Assembly: GCA_035327585.1 (NCBI GenBank)
Contig: DAOLDD010000005.1
Coordinates: 92,050-156,049, forward strand
DNA from: JAMLJG01 sp035327585
GTDB lineage: Bacteria; Verrucomicrobiota; Kiritimatiellia; CAIVKH01
Direction of reading: 5' to 3'
DNA length: 64,000 nucleotides
Each line of letters starts with the position of its first letter. The stretch's first letter is position 1. Both the position numbers and the translations under genes were made by a program. A model generated the notes under the pieces. That model saw only the letters and a program-made list of their open reading frames with translations, searched no databases and was not told where the DNA came from. Below, in pieces: positions 40,724 to 48,685 of the stretch.

Positions 40724-42658
40724 CTAGCGCGCGTCGGACCGGACATCCACGGCGACGAGGCAGATGTCGTCGGCGAGCGGCTGACCGTCGGCGAAATGCG
40801 TGACCGCCTCGAGCAATGAATCCAGGATTTCGTGCGAACTCTTGTAGACGTTTGTCCGGATGAATTTTTCCATCCGGGCCATGCCGAACTCCTCGCCGGT
40901 GGCGTTCGCCACTTCATACACGCCGTCGGTAAAGAACAGGAACGAGTCCCCATCCGTCAGGCGCACGGTTCCGCCGCCGTATTCCTCGCCCGACATCAGG
41001 CCCAGCGCGACGCCATGCGGTTTCGGCATTTCAAGCCGCGCGACCCGCCCGACGGCGCGGTGCAGGTGGAACGGCGGCGGGTGCCCGGCGACGGAATACG
41101 TAGCGATGCGCGAGGTGGTGTCGGCTACGAAATACGCGGCCGACGCGAAGAACGGTTGCGGAAGCGCCTTGAGCAGGGCGCTGAATTCGTTGTTCAACTC
41201 GCGCAGGAAATGCGGCGCGTTGCGGCCCCGGCGCGACTGCTCCGCGATCAGCGTGCGCAGGATCGCGACGATCAGCGCGCTGCGCGTTCCGTGCCCCATC
41301 ACGTCGCCAACGAACACCCCCGCGCAGTCGTTCGCCACCGCGGTGATGTCGAAAAAGTCGCCGCCCATCGCGAGCGCCGGCTGGTAGCGGTGCTGAAATT
41401 CGAGGCGCAGGCGGCCCGCCATGTGGACTTCGGGGATCTCGGGATAGGGTCGGTTCAGGAAGGCCTGTTGGAACTCCGTCGCCATTTCCAGGTCGCGCGC
41501 GATGTCGGCCGCGATGGAGGTGTCCTGCCGTTGCAGCTCCTGCTGGAGCTTCGCGTACCACGTCGCGAGTTCCTTTTGGATTGGTGAACTGCGGATGATG
41601 CGCGGCCCGCGATTGAGCGCCGTCTTGATCGCCCATGCGCCCGCGTCCGAGGACTCGCGTATGGGCTCGAACAAATGTTTCTGCGCCAACGGCACGGCGA
41701 GTACGGCGAGCGTCGCGAACACGCCCGCCCCGAGGAGGAACAGGATGCCTGGGAGCAGGATGACCGACAGCGGCAGCGAGGATTCCTCGATGCCAACCAC
41801 GAGGCGCGCCGGATTTTCCCAGACCATCCCGCCGGACAGCGGAATGGTGACAAAACGGAATCCGTCCACGTGTCCGCGCGTGTCGGACAACGCCGCCATG
41901 CGTTCCGCGAACGTCGAGGCCCGCGCATGCTGGCTCGTGGCCGGCCCGACGAGCCAGGGCGCCGGTCCGCCGAGCACCGCGACCACCTGCCCGGCCGCCG
42001 GCGCCAGTTCGTTCTTCTCCGCCAGTTTCGAAAGGTCCACGCGCGCGTGCAGCACGCCGTCCACGATGCTTTGCCGCCCCGGGCGGATCACGGGCGTCCC
42101 GATATCCATAATCCCGGCTGCATTTACGCCCGGGGAATAGACCGTGCCCGGTTCCGCCGCGCGCGCGCCCGCCCACCACGCGTCGCCGCGCTGGCTGTAG
42201 CGCGCGGTTTTTTCCGGCGCGGCGAGCACCTGCCCGCGGCTGTCGGTGAGGATCAGGTTTTGCAGGTGGGCGTCGAGCTCCAGCAGCCGGCGGAACAGCA
42301 CCGCCACATCGTTGTCCACCACGCTGCGCACCGCCATGTCCTCGCGCGCGGCGCGTTCCCAGAGAATCTCCAGGCGGGCTTCGTCATCCGCGCGCGTGGA
42401 ATCGCGTCGCTGCGCGGACTGTGCGACCGCGGCGGCGACGGGCAGGCGAGACAGGGTCTGCAGGCGGGCTCCCTCCCCGCGCATCAGATTCTCCACGCGC
42501 GTGGAATAGGGAGTGGCCAGAGCTTCGAATTGCGCCACGTGCTCCGCCTCGCGCGCGCGGATACTCACCACCGTGAATACGAGCAGGAATAGAACCGGCG
42601 GGCCGACCAACAAGGCCCAAGCCCCTGTGCGCAGGCGTTTTAGAATTTCTTCGAGCAT
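40724..42658 (-). CDS. Membrane sensor with SpoIIE/PP2C-type serine phosphatase domain
   Basis: 644 residues. Two membrane helices ('ALLVGPPVLFLLVFTVVSI' near residue 15 and 'ILLPGILFLLGAGVFATLAVLAVPLA' near 300) enclose a periplasmic dCache-like sensor region ('LQNLILTDSRGQVLAAPEKTARYSQRGDAWW', 'IGTPVIR'). The cytoplasmic part has a helical linker and a SpoIIE/RsbU phosphatase domain: 'PALAMGGDFFDITAV', 'VFVGDVMGHGTRSALIVAIL', 'FFTDGVYEVAN' and 'DDICLVAVDV' provide the metal-binding Asp residues. It probably controls an anti-anti-sigma switch; no STAS partner is next to it. Starts inside the cysteine desulfurase gene (19-base overlap). Confidence 0.9.
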   Translation of the reverse strand: MLEEILKRLRTGAWALLVGPPVLFLLVFTVVSIRAREAEHVAQFEALATPYSTRVENLMRGEGARLQTLSRLPVAAAVAQSAQRRDSTRADDEARLEILWERAAREDMAVRSVVDNDVAVLFRRLLELDAHLQNLILTDSRGQVLAAPEKTARYSQRGDAWWAGARAAEPGTVYSPGVNAAGIMDIGTPVIRPGRQSIVDGVLHARVDLSKLAEKNELAPAAGQVVAVLGGPAPWLVGPATSQHARASTFAERMAALSDTRGHVDGFRFVTIPLSGGMVWENPARLVVGIEESSLPLSVILLPGILFLLGAGVFATLAVLAVPLAQKHLFEPIRESSDAGAWAIKTALNRGPRIIRSSPIQKELATWYAKLQQELQRQDTSIAADIARDLEMATEFQQAFLNRPYPEIPEVHMAGRLRLEFQHRYQPALAMGGDFFDITAVANDCAGVFVGDVMGHGTRSALIVAILRTLIAEQSRRGRNAPHFLRELNNEFSALLKALPQPFFASAAYFVADTTSRIATYSVAGHPPPFHLHRAVGRVARLEMPKPHGVALGLMSGEEYGGGTVRLTDGDSFLFFTDGVYEVANATGEEFGMARMEKFIRTNVYKSSHEILDSLLEAVTHFADGQPLADDICLVAVDVRSDAR

Positions 42659-43803
42659 GCGGAGCCGTGTTTTGCGCGGAGTACCTCACTTACACCATTC
42701 ACCAGTGCACTCACAAGAATATTTGCCTCCGCCTCCGTGCTGAACCGACCCCAACTCACGCGAAGCGCGGCCGGCGCGGAGTCGCCCCCCCACCCCATCG
42801 CCTTTAATACGTGGGAGGGTTCGGCGGAGCCGGACGCACAGGCGCTGCCGGAGGAACAGCAAATGTCCGCCAGGTCGAGGCGCGCGAGGAGGACATCCGT
42901 GTGCAGGCCCGGCACGAGGAAGAGCGTCGTGTTCGGGAGCCGCGCCACGTCCGCGCCCACCACCACCACGTCGGGAAGTGCGCCGCGTATGTCCGCTTCC
43001 ACTTGGTCGCGCAGCGCGCGCACACGCGGCCCCTCGGCTTCGAGCAGCATGCGCGCGCGCGCCGCCGCGGCGCCGAATCCCACCAGCGCGGGCACATTTT
43101 CCGTACCGGCCCGACGACCCTGCTCCTGTCCGCCGCCGCGAATCAACGGCCCAACGGATCGGCCCGCGCGAACCACGAGTGCGCCAGCCCCCTTCGGTCC
43201 ATGCATCTTGTGCGCACAACACGTGAGCAGGTCCACGCCCAGGGCGCGGACCGAAAGCGGCACACGCCCAACGGATTGAACGGCGTCGACATGAACCGGG
43301 ACGCCCCGCGCGTGCGCACGCGCAGCGATTTCGTCGATGGGGTGCACGATTCCAGTTTCGTTGTTGGCCGACATCACACAAACCAGCGCCGTGTCCTCTG
43401 TTAGCGCCGCATCGAGCGCCGCGAGGTCGATCCGGCCCGACCGGTCCACCGGAATGTGGGAGACCCGATGTCCCTCGCGCTCCAGTGCCGCGAGCGGTTC
43501 GAGAACGGATGCGTGCTCGACGGCGCTGCATATCCAGTGCCGTCGATCCGGGTTCCATGCCCGCGCGAGGTGAATCGCCGTCGTGTTGCTCTCCGTGCCG
43601 CCGGAGGTGAAAATGATTTCCTCCGGCGCGCAGTCGACAAGCTCTGCAACTCGTTCGCGCGCAGATGTTATTGCAAGCGCTGCCGCGCGCGCGGGCGTGT
43701 AGGGCGATGCAGGATTGTGAAAGCGCTCCGTGAAAAACGGGCGCATCGCATCCCACACCAGCGGGTCCAGGGGCGACGTCGCATTATGATCCGCGTAAAT
43801 CAT
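42640..43803 (-). CDS. Cysteine desulfurase (NifS/IscS family)
   Basis: 387 residues, PLP enzyme that removes sulfur from Cys for Fe-S clusters and tRNA thiolation. 'YADHNATSPLDPLVWDAM' is the start; the PLP Lys is in 'LTCCAHKMHGPKGAGAL'; the catalytic Cys is in 'CCSSGSACASGSAEPSHVL'. The short conserved SSGSAC loop places it in the class I (IscS/NifS) group. It lies next to mnmG and mnmE, which fits a role in tRNA wobble-uridine thiolation, though mnmA is not in this window. Confidence 0.93.
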   Translation of the reverse strand: MIYADHNATSPLDPLVWDAMRPFFTERFHNPASPYTPARAAALAITSARERVAELVDCAPEEIIFTSGGTESNTTAIHLARAWNPDRRHWICSAVEHASVLEPLAALEREGHRVSHIPVDRSGRIDLAALDAALTEDTALVCVMSANNETGIVHPIDEIAARAHARGVPVHVDAVQSVGRVPLSVRALGVDLLTCCAHKMHGPKGAGALVVRAGRSVGPLIRGGGQEQGRRAGTENVPALVGFGAAAARARMLLEAEGPRVRALRDQVEADIRGALPDVVVVGADVARLPNTTLFLVPGLHTDVLLARLDLADICCSSGSACASGSAEPSHVLKAMGWGGDSAPAALRVSWGRFSTEAEANILVSALVNGVSEVLRAKHGSACSKKF

Positions 43804-43811
43804 CGGAACTA

Positions 43812-43994
43812 GTTAACCACGAATGGACCCCAATGGACGCGAATTCGAGGAGGATTTCGCCGGACGGGGCCGGTGATCATTTTGGAAATTGGCGAAAATT
43901 AGCGCAATTCGCGGTTCATTCTTCCGGATGACTCACCGCGAATTGTCGCGGATATATCCCCATTCGTGTCCATTGTTGTTTATGCGTGGTTAAC
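43812..43994. repeat. Nested palindromic element between cysteine desulfurase and mnmG genes
   Basis: Outer inverted repeat of 33 bases (43812-43844 and 43962-43994) with about six mismatches, each containing 'gttaaccacg' and 'caatggac'. An inner inverted repeat (gcgcaattcgcgg and ccgcgaattgtcgc) lies around 43901-43950. No coding capacity. It takes up nearly the whole 198-base gap. Confidence 0.75.
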
Positions 43995-44001
43995 TCCCTC
44001 C

Positions 44002-45978
44002 TTAATCCGGTTTCGTAGGTGTTTTTCGCAGTCGCTCGATCCAAACCGAGAGTATCGCGATATCGGCCGGATTCACACCCGGAATTCGCGAGGCCTGCCC
44101 CAGGGTTTCGGGGCGCTGCCGGGTCAATTTCTCTCTCGCTTCATAGCGCAGAGCGGAAAGTTCGTGAAAATTGATCGAACCGGGTATGCGCGTCGTCTCC
44201 AGTCGTGCTGATTGTCGTATTTTCTCCTGCTCCCGCGCGATATAGCCTTCGTACTTCGCGCTGATTTCGAGCTGTTCCGCGGCCTCGGGCGAGCAGGTTC
44301 CCGTCTCCGGGGCGACTTGGGCATGGGAAACCTCCGGCCGTTTCAGCAGTTGCCAGAGGGAGACACCCGATCGGAATACGGCCCGCAGCCGCGCCTCCTC
44401 GCGCTTCACTTCGTCTCGCAGCGCCGCGACTGCGCGCAATTGTTCGGGCTGCACAATTCCTAAACTTCGAGCCAGCGTCTCCATTCGCAGCGTCGCGTTG
44501 TCCTGGCGAAGCACCAGGCGGTGTTCTGCGCGCGAGGTGAACATGCGATAGGGCTCGTCCACCCCCTTTGTCACCAGGTCGTCGATCATCACGCCGAGAT
44601 ACGAATCGTTTCGGCTGAACACCACGGGAGACTCGTCCCGCGCGCGCCGCGCTGCGTTGATTCCGGCCACGAACCCCTGCCCCCCGGCCTCCTCGTAGCC
44701 CGTGGTGCCGTTGATCTGTCCGGCCATGAACAGGCCTTCAATTTGTTTGCACTCCAGCGTCGCGCTCAATTGGGTCGGATCGCAATAGTCGTATTCGATT
44801 GCATAGCCGGGTTTTATAAACACCGCCGACTCCAGCCCTGGTATTGATCTAATCATTTTTAGCTGAACATCTTCGGGAAGGCTATTTGACGTTCCGTTGG
44901 GGTAAATTTCGACGAGTCCCCTACCCTCTGGCTCGATGAAGATGTGGTGGGCGCTTTGGTGTCCGAATTTCACGATCTTGTCTTCGATGGACGGGCAGTA
45001 TCGCACGCCGGCTCCTTCAATCATCCCTCCGTACATGGCGCTGTCGCCGAGATGGTGGCGAATGATCTCATGGGTTTCTTCGGTGGTGTGCGTCAGCCAG
45101 CAGTTCATCTGGTCGCGGCCGGGTGGCCAGGGGCGGAGGGGGTTATTTCCAATTGCCAATTTCCAATTGTCAATTGAGGAGGCACCGGTTCCGCGATGGT
45201 TGGATTCCGTCGTGCTTTGATTTGGCAATTGGCAATTGGCAACTGGCAATCCCCAATGTTCCACGTGGAACAATTCGCGCCAGTCACGTTTGGCCGCCCA
45301 GGAAAGGAATGGCGGCGGGTCCTCGCCGGGTTGGATCGTCATCTTGGAATAATCGAGGCTGTCTTTGTGCAGGCGTGGCGGAGTGCCGGTTTTTAGGCGG
45401 CCCATGCGCAGGCCGGCGGCTTTCAGCGAGTCGCTCAGTGAGTATGCGGCTTGTTCGCCAATGCGGCCGCCGGCCCAGTTTGTTTTCCCAACGTGGATCT
45501 TCCCGGAAAGGAAGGTTCCGGTGGCCAAAACAACGGTTTTGGCGTGAACCGGAGTTCCGTCTTCGAGGGCCACGCCGATTGCGCGTCCGGAGGAGAGAAG
45601 AATGGACGAGGCGACGGATTCGATGATGTCCAGCCCGCGGGTGGCGGCGATTACGGCTTGAACGCGGCGCGGAAACCATTCTTTGTCGCATTGCAGACGG
45701 GTGGCCTGGACGGCGGGGCCTTTTCGGCTGTTCAGCGTGCGGAACTGGATTCCGGTGTAATCCGCGTTCCGCGCCATTTCGCCGCCAAGCGCGTCGACCT
45801 CGACGACGATATGGGATTTGCCGATCCCGCCGATGGATGGATTGCAGGACATCCGTCCGATGGCGTTTCGATCCATGCAGATCATGGCGGTGCGACAGCC
45901 CATGCGCGCCGCCGCCAGGGCCGCCTCATAGCCGGCGTGTCCTCCGCCAATTACGATTACTTCGTATTCCGGGTTCAT
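44002..45978 (-). CDS. mnmG: tRNA uridine 5-carboxymethylaminomethyl modification enzyme MnmG (GidA)
   Basis: 658 residues. MnmG works with MnmE to modify wobble uridine 34 in tRNAs. FAD-binding 'VIVIGGGHAGYEAALAAARMG' at the start, 'NPSIGGIGKSHIVVEVDALGGEM', 'GRLKTGTPPRL' and the C-terminal 'GYEEAGGQGFVAGINAAR' and 'EPYRMFTSRAEHRLVLRQDNA' are all typical. Two additions lie in the variable loop after 'PPPFLSW': a parS-like palindrome encoding 'FHVEH', and about 35 residues (from 'GLPVANCQLPNQ' to 'LAIGNN') encoded by a CAATTGGCAATTG repeat; the conserved 'CWLTHTTEETHEIIR' then follows. The frame is intact. The enzyme is a little longer than usual because of these. Confidence 0.94.
   Translation of the reverse strand: MNPEYEVIVIGGGHAGYEAALAAARMGCRTAMICMDRNAIGRMSCNPSIGGIGKSHIVVEVDALGGEMARNADYTGIQFRTLNSRKGPAVQATRLQCDKEWFPRRVQAVIAATRGLDIIESVASSILLSSGRAIGVALEDGTPVHAKTVVLATGTFLSGKIHVGKTNWAGGRIGEQAAYSLSDSLKAAGLRMGRLKTGTPPRLHKDSLDYSKMTIQPGEDPPPFLSWAAKRDWRELFHVEHWGLPVANCQLPNQSTTESNHRGTGASSIDNWKLAIGNNPLRPWPPGRDQMNCWLTHTTEETHEIIRHHLGDSAMYGGMIEGAGVRYCPSIEDKIVKFGHQSAHHIFIEPEGRGLVEIYPNGTSNSLPEDVQLKMIRSIPGLESAVFIKPGYAIEYDYCDPTQLSATLECKQIEGLFMAGQINGTTGYEEAGGQGFVAGINAARRARDESPVVFSRNDSYLGVMIDDLVTKGVDEPYRMFTSRAEHRLVLRQDNATLRMETLARSLGIVQPEQLRAVAALRDEVKREEARLRAVFRSGVSLWQLLKRPEVSHAQVAPETGTCSPEAAEQLEISAKYEGYIAREQEKIRQSARLETTRIPGSINFHELSALRYEAREKLTRQRPETLGQASRIPGVNPADIAILSVWIERLRKTPTKPD
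45138..45256. repeat. CAATTGGCAATTG palindromic element in frame inside mnmG
   Basis: Left arm built of 'ttccaattgccaatttccaa' units (to about 45177), right arm of 'ggcaattggcaattggcaac' units (about 45222-45252), complementary over more than 30 bases with a few mismatches, around a 45-base loop. AT-rich compared with the gene. No stop codon arises in the mnmG frame. Confidence 0.8.
45257..45272. other. Candidate parS centromere site within mnmG
   Basis: TGTTCCACGTGGAACA, a perfect 16-base palindrome identical to the known ParB-binding consensus TGTTYCACGTGRAACA. It is in the mnmG reading frame and encodes FHVEH. parS sites usually lie near the replication origin, often by mnmG. parA and parB are not in this window. 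I saw no second copy. Confidence 0.7.
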
Positions 45979-46061
45979 GGGGAATTTCTACCGCGAATTA
46001 GCGCGAATTAGCGCGAATTGGAAGAGGATAAAGTGGTTCTCGCATATTTTGACCCAACGCT

Positions 46062-46136
46062 CTGTAGCGACGGCATTACATGCCGTCGAACATGCCGTCG
46101 AATAGTGGCCGACGGGATATAATCCCGTCGCTACAG
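46062..46136. repeat. Three-stem cruciform element (CTGTAGCGACGG ends) in the mnmE-mnmG gap
   Basis: Exact 12-base terminal inverted repeats at 46062-46073 and 46125-46136 enclose two further hairpins, CGACGGCATTACATGCCGTCG and CGACGGGATATAATCCCGTCG. The 305-base gap 45979-46283 around it holds no gene but also 'gcgaattagcgcgaatta' tandem units (45985-46010) and a 'cgcgaaaattcgcgtcaattcgcgg' type sequence (about 46232-46257). Confidence 0.8.
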
Positions 46137-46283
46137 CATAAGAGAGAAAACGTTTGATGGCTGTGATCGTCATGGGAATTCACGTCGCAAATCGGTCGGT
46201 CTCTGGGGCTCAGGTTTTTTCATTCCTCATTCGCGAAAATTCGCGTCAATTCGCGGTTGAATCTCTGTCGATCCTTCGCGCCC

Positions 46284-47654
46284 TCATTTCCCGATGCAGA
46301 ACCGGCCGAAAACGGATTCGAGCAGGTTGTCGTGGAATTCGCGGCCGGTGATGAGGCCGAGTTGCTCCACGGCTTCTCGTAGCTGGGCGGCGGTCAGGTC
46401 AAGGGCGGTTCCGGCGTTTTCCGCCAGATGGCGCAGCGCGGATTCCGCCTGGTCGCGCGCGGTCAGCAGGTGTGCGCGGTGGCGTTCCGAAATTACGGCG
46501 TGCTGGGTGGAGTGGGGGATGCCCAGGTCGAGTTTCTTTGCGATCGCACCGCGGAGGGTGTTTAGTCCGTCGGTTTGAATTGATGATGCATAAATCATTT
46601 TAGCAGAATTAGTAGCGTCAATAGTATCTGGCTTCGCCAGATCGGATTTGTGCCCAACTTGGATTGTTTTTTCCGGGGGAAGGCCGGCGAGAATGCGTTG
46701 GTCGTCGGCGTCCGGGCCGGTGCGGGCGTCGACGAGGTAGAGGCAAAGATCCGCGGCGGCGAGTTCCTGCTGGGTGCGGCGGATGCCTTCCTGCTCAATG
46801 TTGCACTCGGTGTCGCGCAGGCCAGCGGTGTCGACGAGGATGAGCGGATAGCCGTTGAGGACGATGGTTTCCTCGATGGTGTCCCGCGTGGTGCCGGGCT
46901 GGTCGGAGACGATGGCGCGGTTCCGGCCCAGGAGCGCGTTGAGCAGGGTGGATTTTCCGACATTGGGCTTCCCGGCGATGACCACCGTGGCGCCGTCGCG
47001 CAGGACGTGGCCTTCGGTCCAGGTGGCCAATACGTCGTTGAGATCGGCGAGCGCCACGCGCAGTTCGTCGACGACGGGATCCAGCACGTTGTCGGGAATT
47101 TCCTGGTCCGAGAAGTCGAGCGTCGCTTCCACGTTCGCGGCTGCCGCGAGCATGCGGTCGTAGATCGCGTTGACGCGCTTGGAGAGACCGCCTTCGAGTT
47201 GTTCCAGGGCGGCCGCCGCGGCGCGGTCGGTCCGCGCGCGAATGAGGTCGAGCACGGCTTCGGCTTGCGCGAGGTCGAGGCGTCCGTTGAGAAATGCGCG
47301 CTTGGTGAATTCGCCCGGGTCCGCGCTGCGCGCGCCGGCGGCGAGTACGCGGTGCAGGATGCGGCGTGCGACGACGGGGCCGCCGTGTCCCTGGATTTCC
47401 ACCGTATCCTCGCGCGTGTAGCTGTGCGGCGCGCGCATGATCAACAGCAGCGCCTCGTCGAGTGCCGTCCCGTCCGCCTCCAGTACGCGTCCGTGCACGA
47501 ACGTCCCGCCCGCGCGGCGCGAGGGTGGGGGAGCAGCGCAGGCGAACACCGCGTCCGCGATGGCGAAACAGCGCGGCCCGGAGACGCGGATGATCGCGAC
47601 GCCGCCTTCGCCCGGCGCGGTGGCGATCGCCGCTATCGTGTCGAGATCGGACAT
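46284..47654 (-). CDS. mnmE: tRNA modification GTPase MnmE (TrmE)
   Basis: 456 residues. N-terminal tetrahydrofolate-binding domain 'TIAAIATAPGEGGVAIIRVSGP'; helical domain; G domain with G1 'GKPNVGKSTLLNALLGRNRAIVS', G2 'GTTRDTIEE', G3 'DTAGLRDT', and the C-terminal Cys motif 'VFGRFCIGK'. The expected G4 N-K-x-D is H-K-S-D in 'VGHKSDLAKPD'. Just after it a short AT-richer patch (about 46592-46645) with an ATCTGGC/GCCAGAT hairpin encodes 'KPDTIDATNSAK'. The ATG at 47654 is where homology starts; the 27 upstream in-frame residues are not family-like. Confidence 0.95.
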   Translation of the reverse strand: MSDLDTIAAIATAPGEGGVAIIRVSGPRCFAIADAVFACAAPPPSRRAGGTFVHGRVLEADGTALDEALLLIMRAPHSYTREDTVEIQGHGGPVVARRILHRVLAAGARSADPGEFTKRAFLNGRLDLAQAEAVLDLIRARTDRAAAAALEQLEGGLSKRVNAIYDRMLAAAANVEATLDFSDQEIPDNVLDPVVDELRVALADLNDVLATWTEGHVLRDGATVVIAGKPNVGKSTLLNALLGRNRAIVSDQPGTTRDTIEETIVLNGYPLILVDTAGLRDTECNIEQEGIRRTQQELAAADLCLYLVDARTGPDADDQRILAGLPPEKTIQVGHKSDLAKPDTIDATNSAKMIYASSIQTDGLNTLRGAIAKKLDLGIPHSTQHAVISERHRAHLLTARDQAESALRHLAENAGTALDLTAAQLREAVEQLGLITGREFHDNLLESVFGRFCIGK

Positions 47655-47712
47655 GCGCAGAGGTGTAGCAGAAGAGCGGAACGCGAAGAAGCGCGAAGCA
47701 TTCGACCGGGCA

Positions 47713-47741
47713 TTGACTCCGACTTCGGACGACACTACGTT
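47713..47741 (+). promoter_or_regulatory. Predicted promoter of the thiamine operon
   Basis: TTGACT at 47713-47718, 17-base spacer, TACGTT at 47736-47741. The predicted first base (about 47748-47749) is exactly the 5' edge of the TPP aptamer. Confidence 0.65.
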
Positions 47742-47748
47742 TGCCCCA

Positions 47749-47825
47749 GCCGTTAGGGGTGGCCGCGTGGCCTGAGATCATACCCTGACGACCTGAACCG
47801 GGTCATGCCGGCGTAGGGAAACGGC
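47749..47825 (+). promoter_or_regulatory. TPP riboswitch (THI element) aptamer
   Basis: All hallmarks are present in order: closing stem GCCGTT / AACGGC, 'aggggtgg', 'gcctgagatcataccc', 'gacctgaaccgggtcatgccggcgtaggga'-type segments with CTGAGA and GCCGGCGTAGGGAA. It senses thiamine diphosphate and shuts the operon down when it is plentiful. Confidence 0.95.
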
Positions 47826-47840
47826 GTGTTGCAATGGCCG

Positions 47841-47872
47841 GCCGCCCTCCCGCGAGAGCGGCTTTTTATTTG
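47841..47872 (+). terminator. Terminator of the TPP riboswitch expression platform
   Basis: GCCGC-c-CTC, loop ccgc, GAG-a-GCGGC, then TTTTTATTT, ending 13 bases before the thiM start codon and overlapping the approach to its ribosome site ggagga. Control is therefore by transcription termination. Confidence 0.88.
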
Positions 47873-47884
47873 GAGGAATAAACC

Positions 47885-48685
47885 ATGCACGGTGAATCGA
47901 TTTGGAGGGACATCGCGGCGATTCGTGCGCGCGCGCCGATCGTCCACAACATCACGAACTATGTGGTGATGAACAACACGGCCAATGCGCTGCTCGCGCT
48001 CGGTGCGTCGCCGGTGATGGCGCATGCGGTGGAGGAGGTCGAGGACATGGTCGGCCTCGCGCATGCGGTCGGGGGCGCGCTTGTGATCAACATCGGGACG
48101 CTCAGCGAGCGGTGGATTGCCGCGATGAATGCCGCCGCTGCCGCCGCGCGCGCGCGCCGCGTGCCGGTCGTACTCGATCCCGTGGGCGTGGGCGCCACGC
48201 CGTATCGCACGCAGACGGCGCTCGACCTCCTGCGCGCCGCGCCGCCCACCGTCATCCGCGGCAACGCCTCGGAAATCATGGCGCTGGCCGGCGCCGCGGT
48301 GCAGACGAAGGGCGTGGACAGTTCGCAGGCGTCGGACGCGGCGGTGGACGCTGCGCGCGCGCTCGCTGCGCGGACCGGCGGCGTGGTGTGCGTGAGCGGG
48401 GCAGTGGACCAGCTCACGGACGGGCGCACCGTGAACGCACTCGCCTCCGGGCATCCGATGATGACGAAGGTTACCGGCCTCGGTTGCACCGCGACCGCCC
48501 TGATCGGCGCATTTCTCGCGGTGAATCCCGACGCACTGGCCGCGACCGGGCACGCGATGGCGGTGATGGGGTGGTGCGGTGAACAGGCGGCGCGCGTCGC
48601 CGCCGGGCCGGGCACGTTGCAGGTGCAGTTTATCGACGCGCTGCACCAGTTGAACGAACGCGATGTGAAGCAGCGCTTTCCATGA
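47885..48685 (+). CDS. thiM: Hydroxyethylthiazole kinase
   Basis: 266 residues, phosphorylates 4-methyl-5-(2-hydroxyethyl)thiazole in thiamine salvage. 'PIVHNITNYVVMNNTANALLALGASPVMAHAVEEVEDM' and 'LVINIGTL' are the N-terminal signature; 'DPVGVGATPYRTQTALDLL' and 'HPMMTKVTGLGCTATALIGAFLAV' complete the ribokinase-like site. The start has ggagga seven bases upstream. First gene under the TPP riboswitch; stop overlaps thiE. Confidence 0.96.
   Translation: MHGESIWRDIAAIRARAPIVHNITNYVVMNNTANALLALGASPVMAHAVEEVEDMVGLAHAVGGALVINIGTLSERWIAAMNAAAAAARARRVPVVLDPVGVGATPYRTQTALDLLRAAPPTVIRGNASEIMALAGAAVQTKGVDSSQASDAAVDAARALAARTGGVVCVSGAVDQLTDGRTVNALASGHPMMTKVTGLGCTATALIGAFLAVNPDALAATGHAMAVMGWCGEQAARVAAGPGTLQVQFIDALHQLNERDVKQRFP

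Noticed and set aside
45979..45990. Leaderless -10 box (TAGAAA, 6 bases before the mnmG ATG)
   Set aside because: No -35 is present and the sequence lies at the edge of a repeat run, so I did not count it as support for the leaderless pattern.
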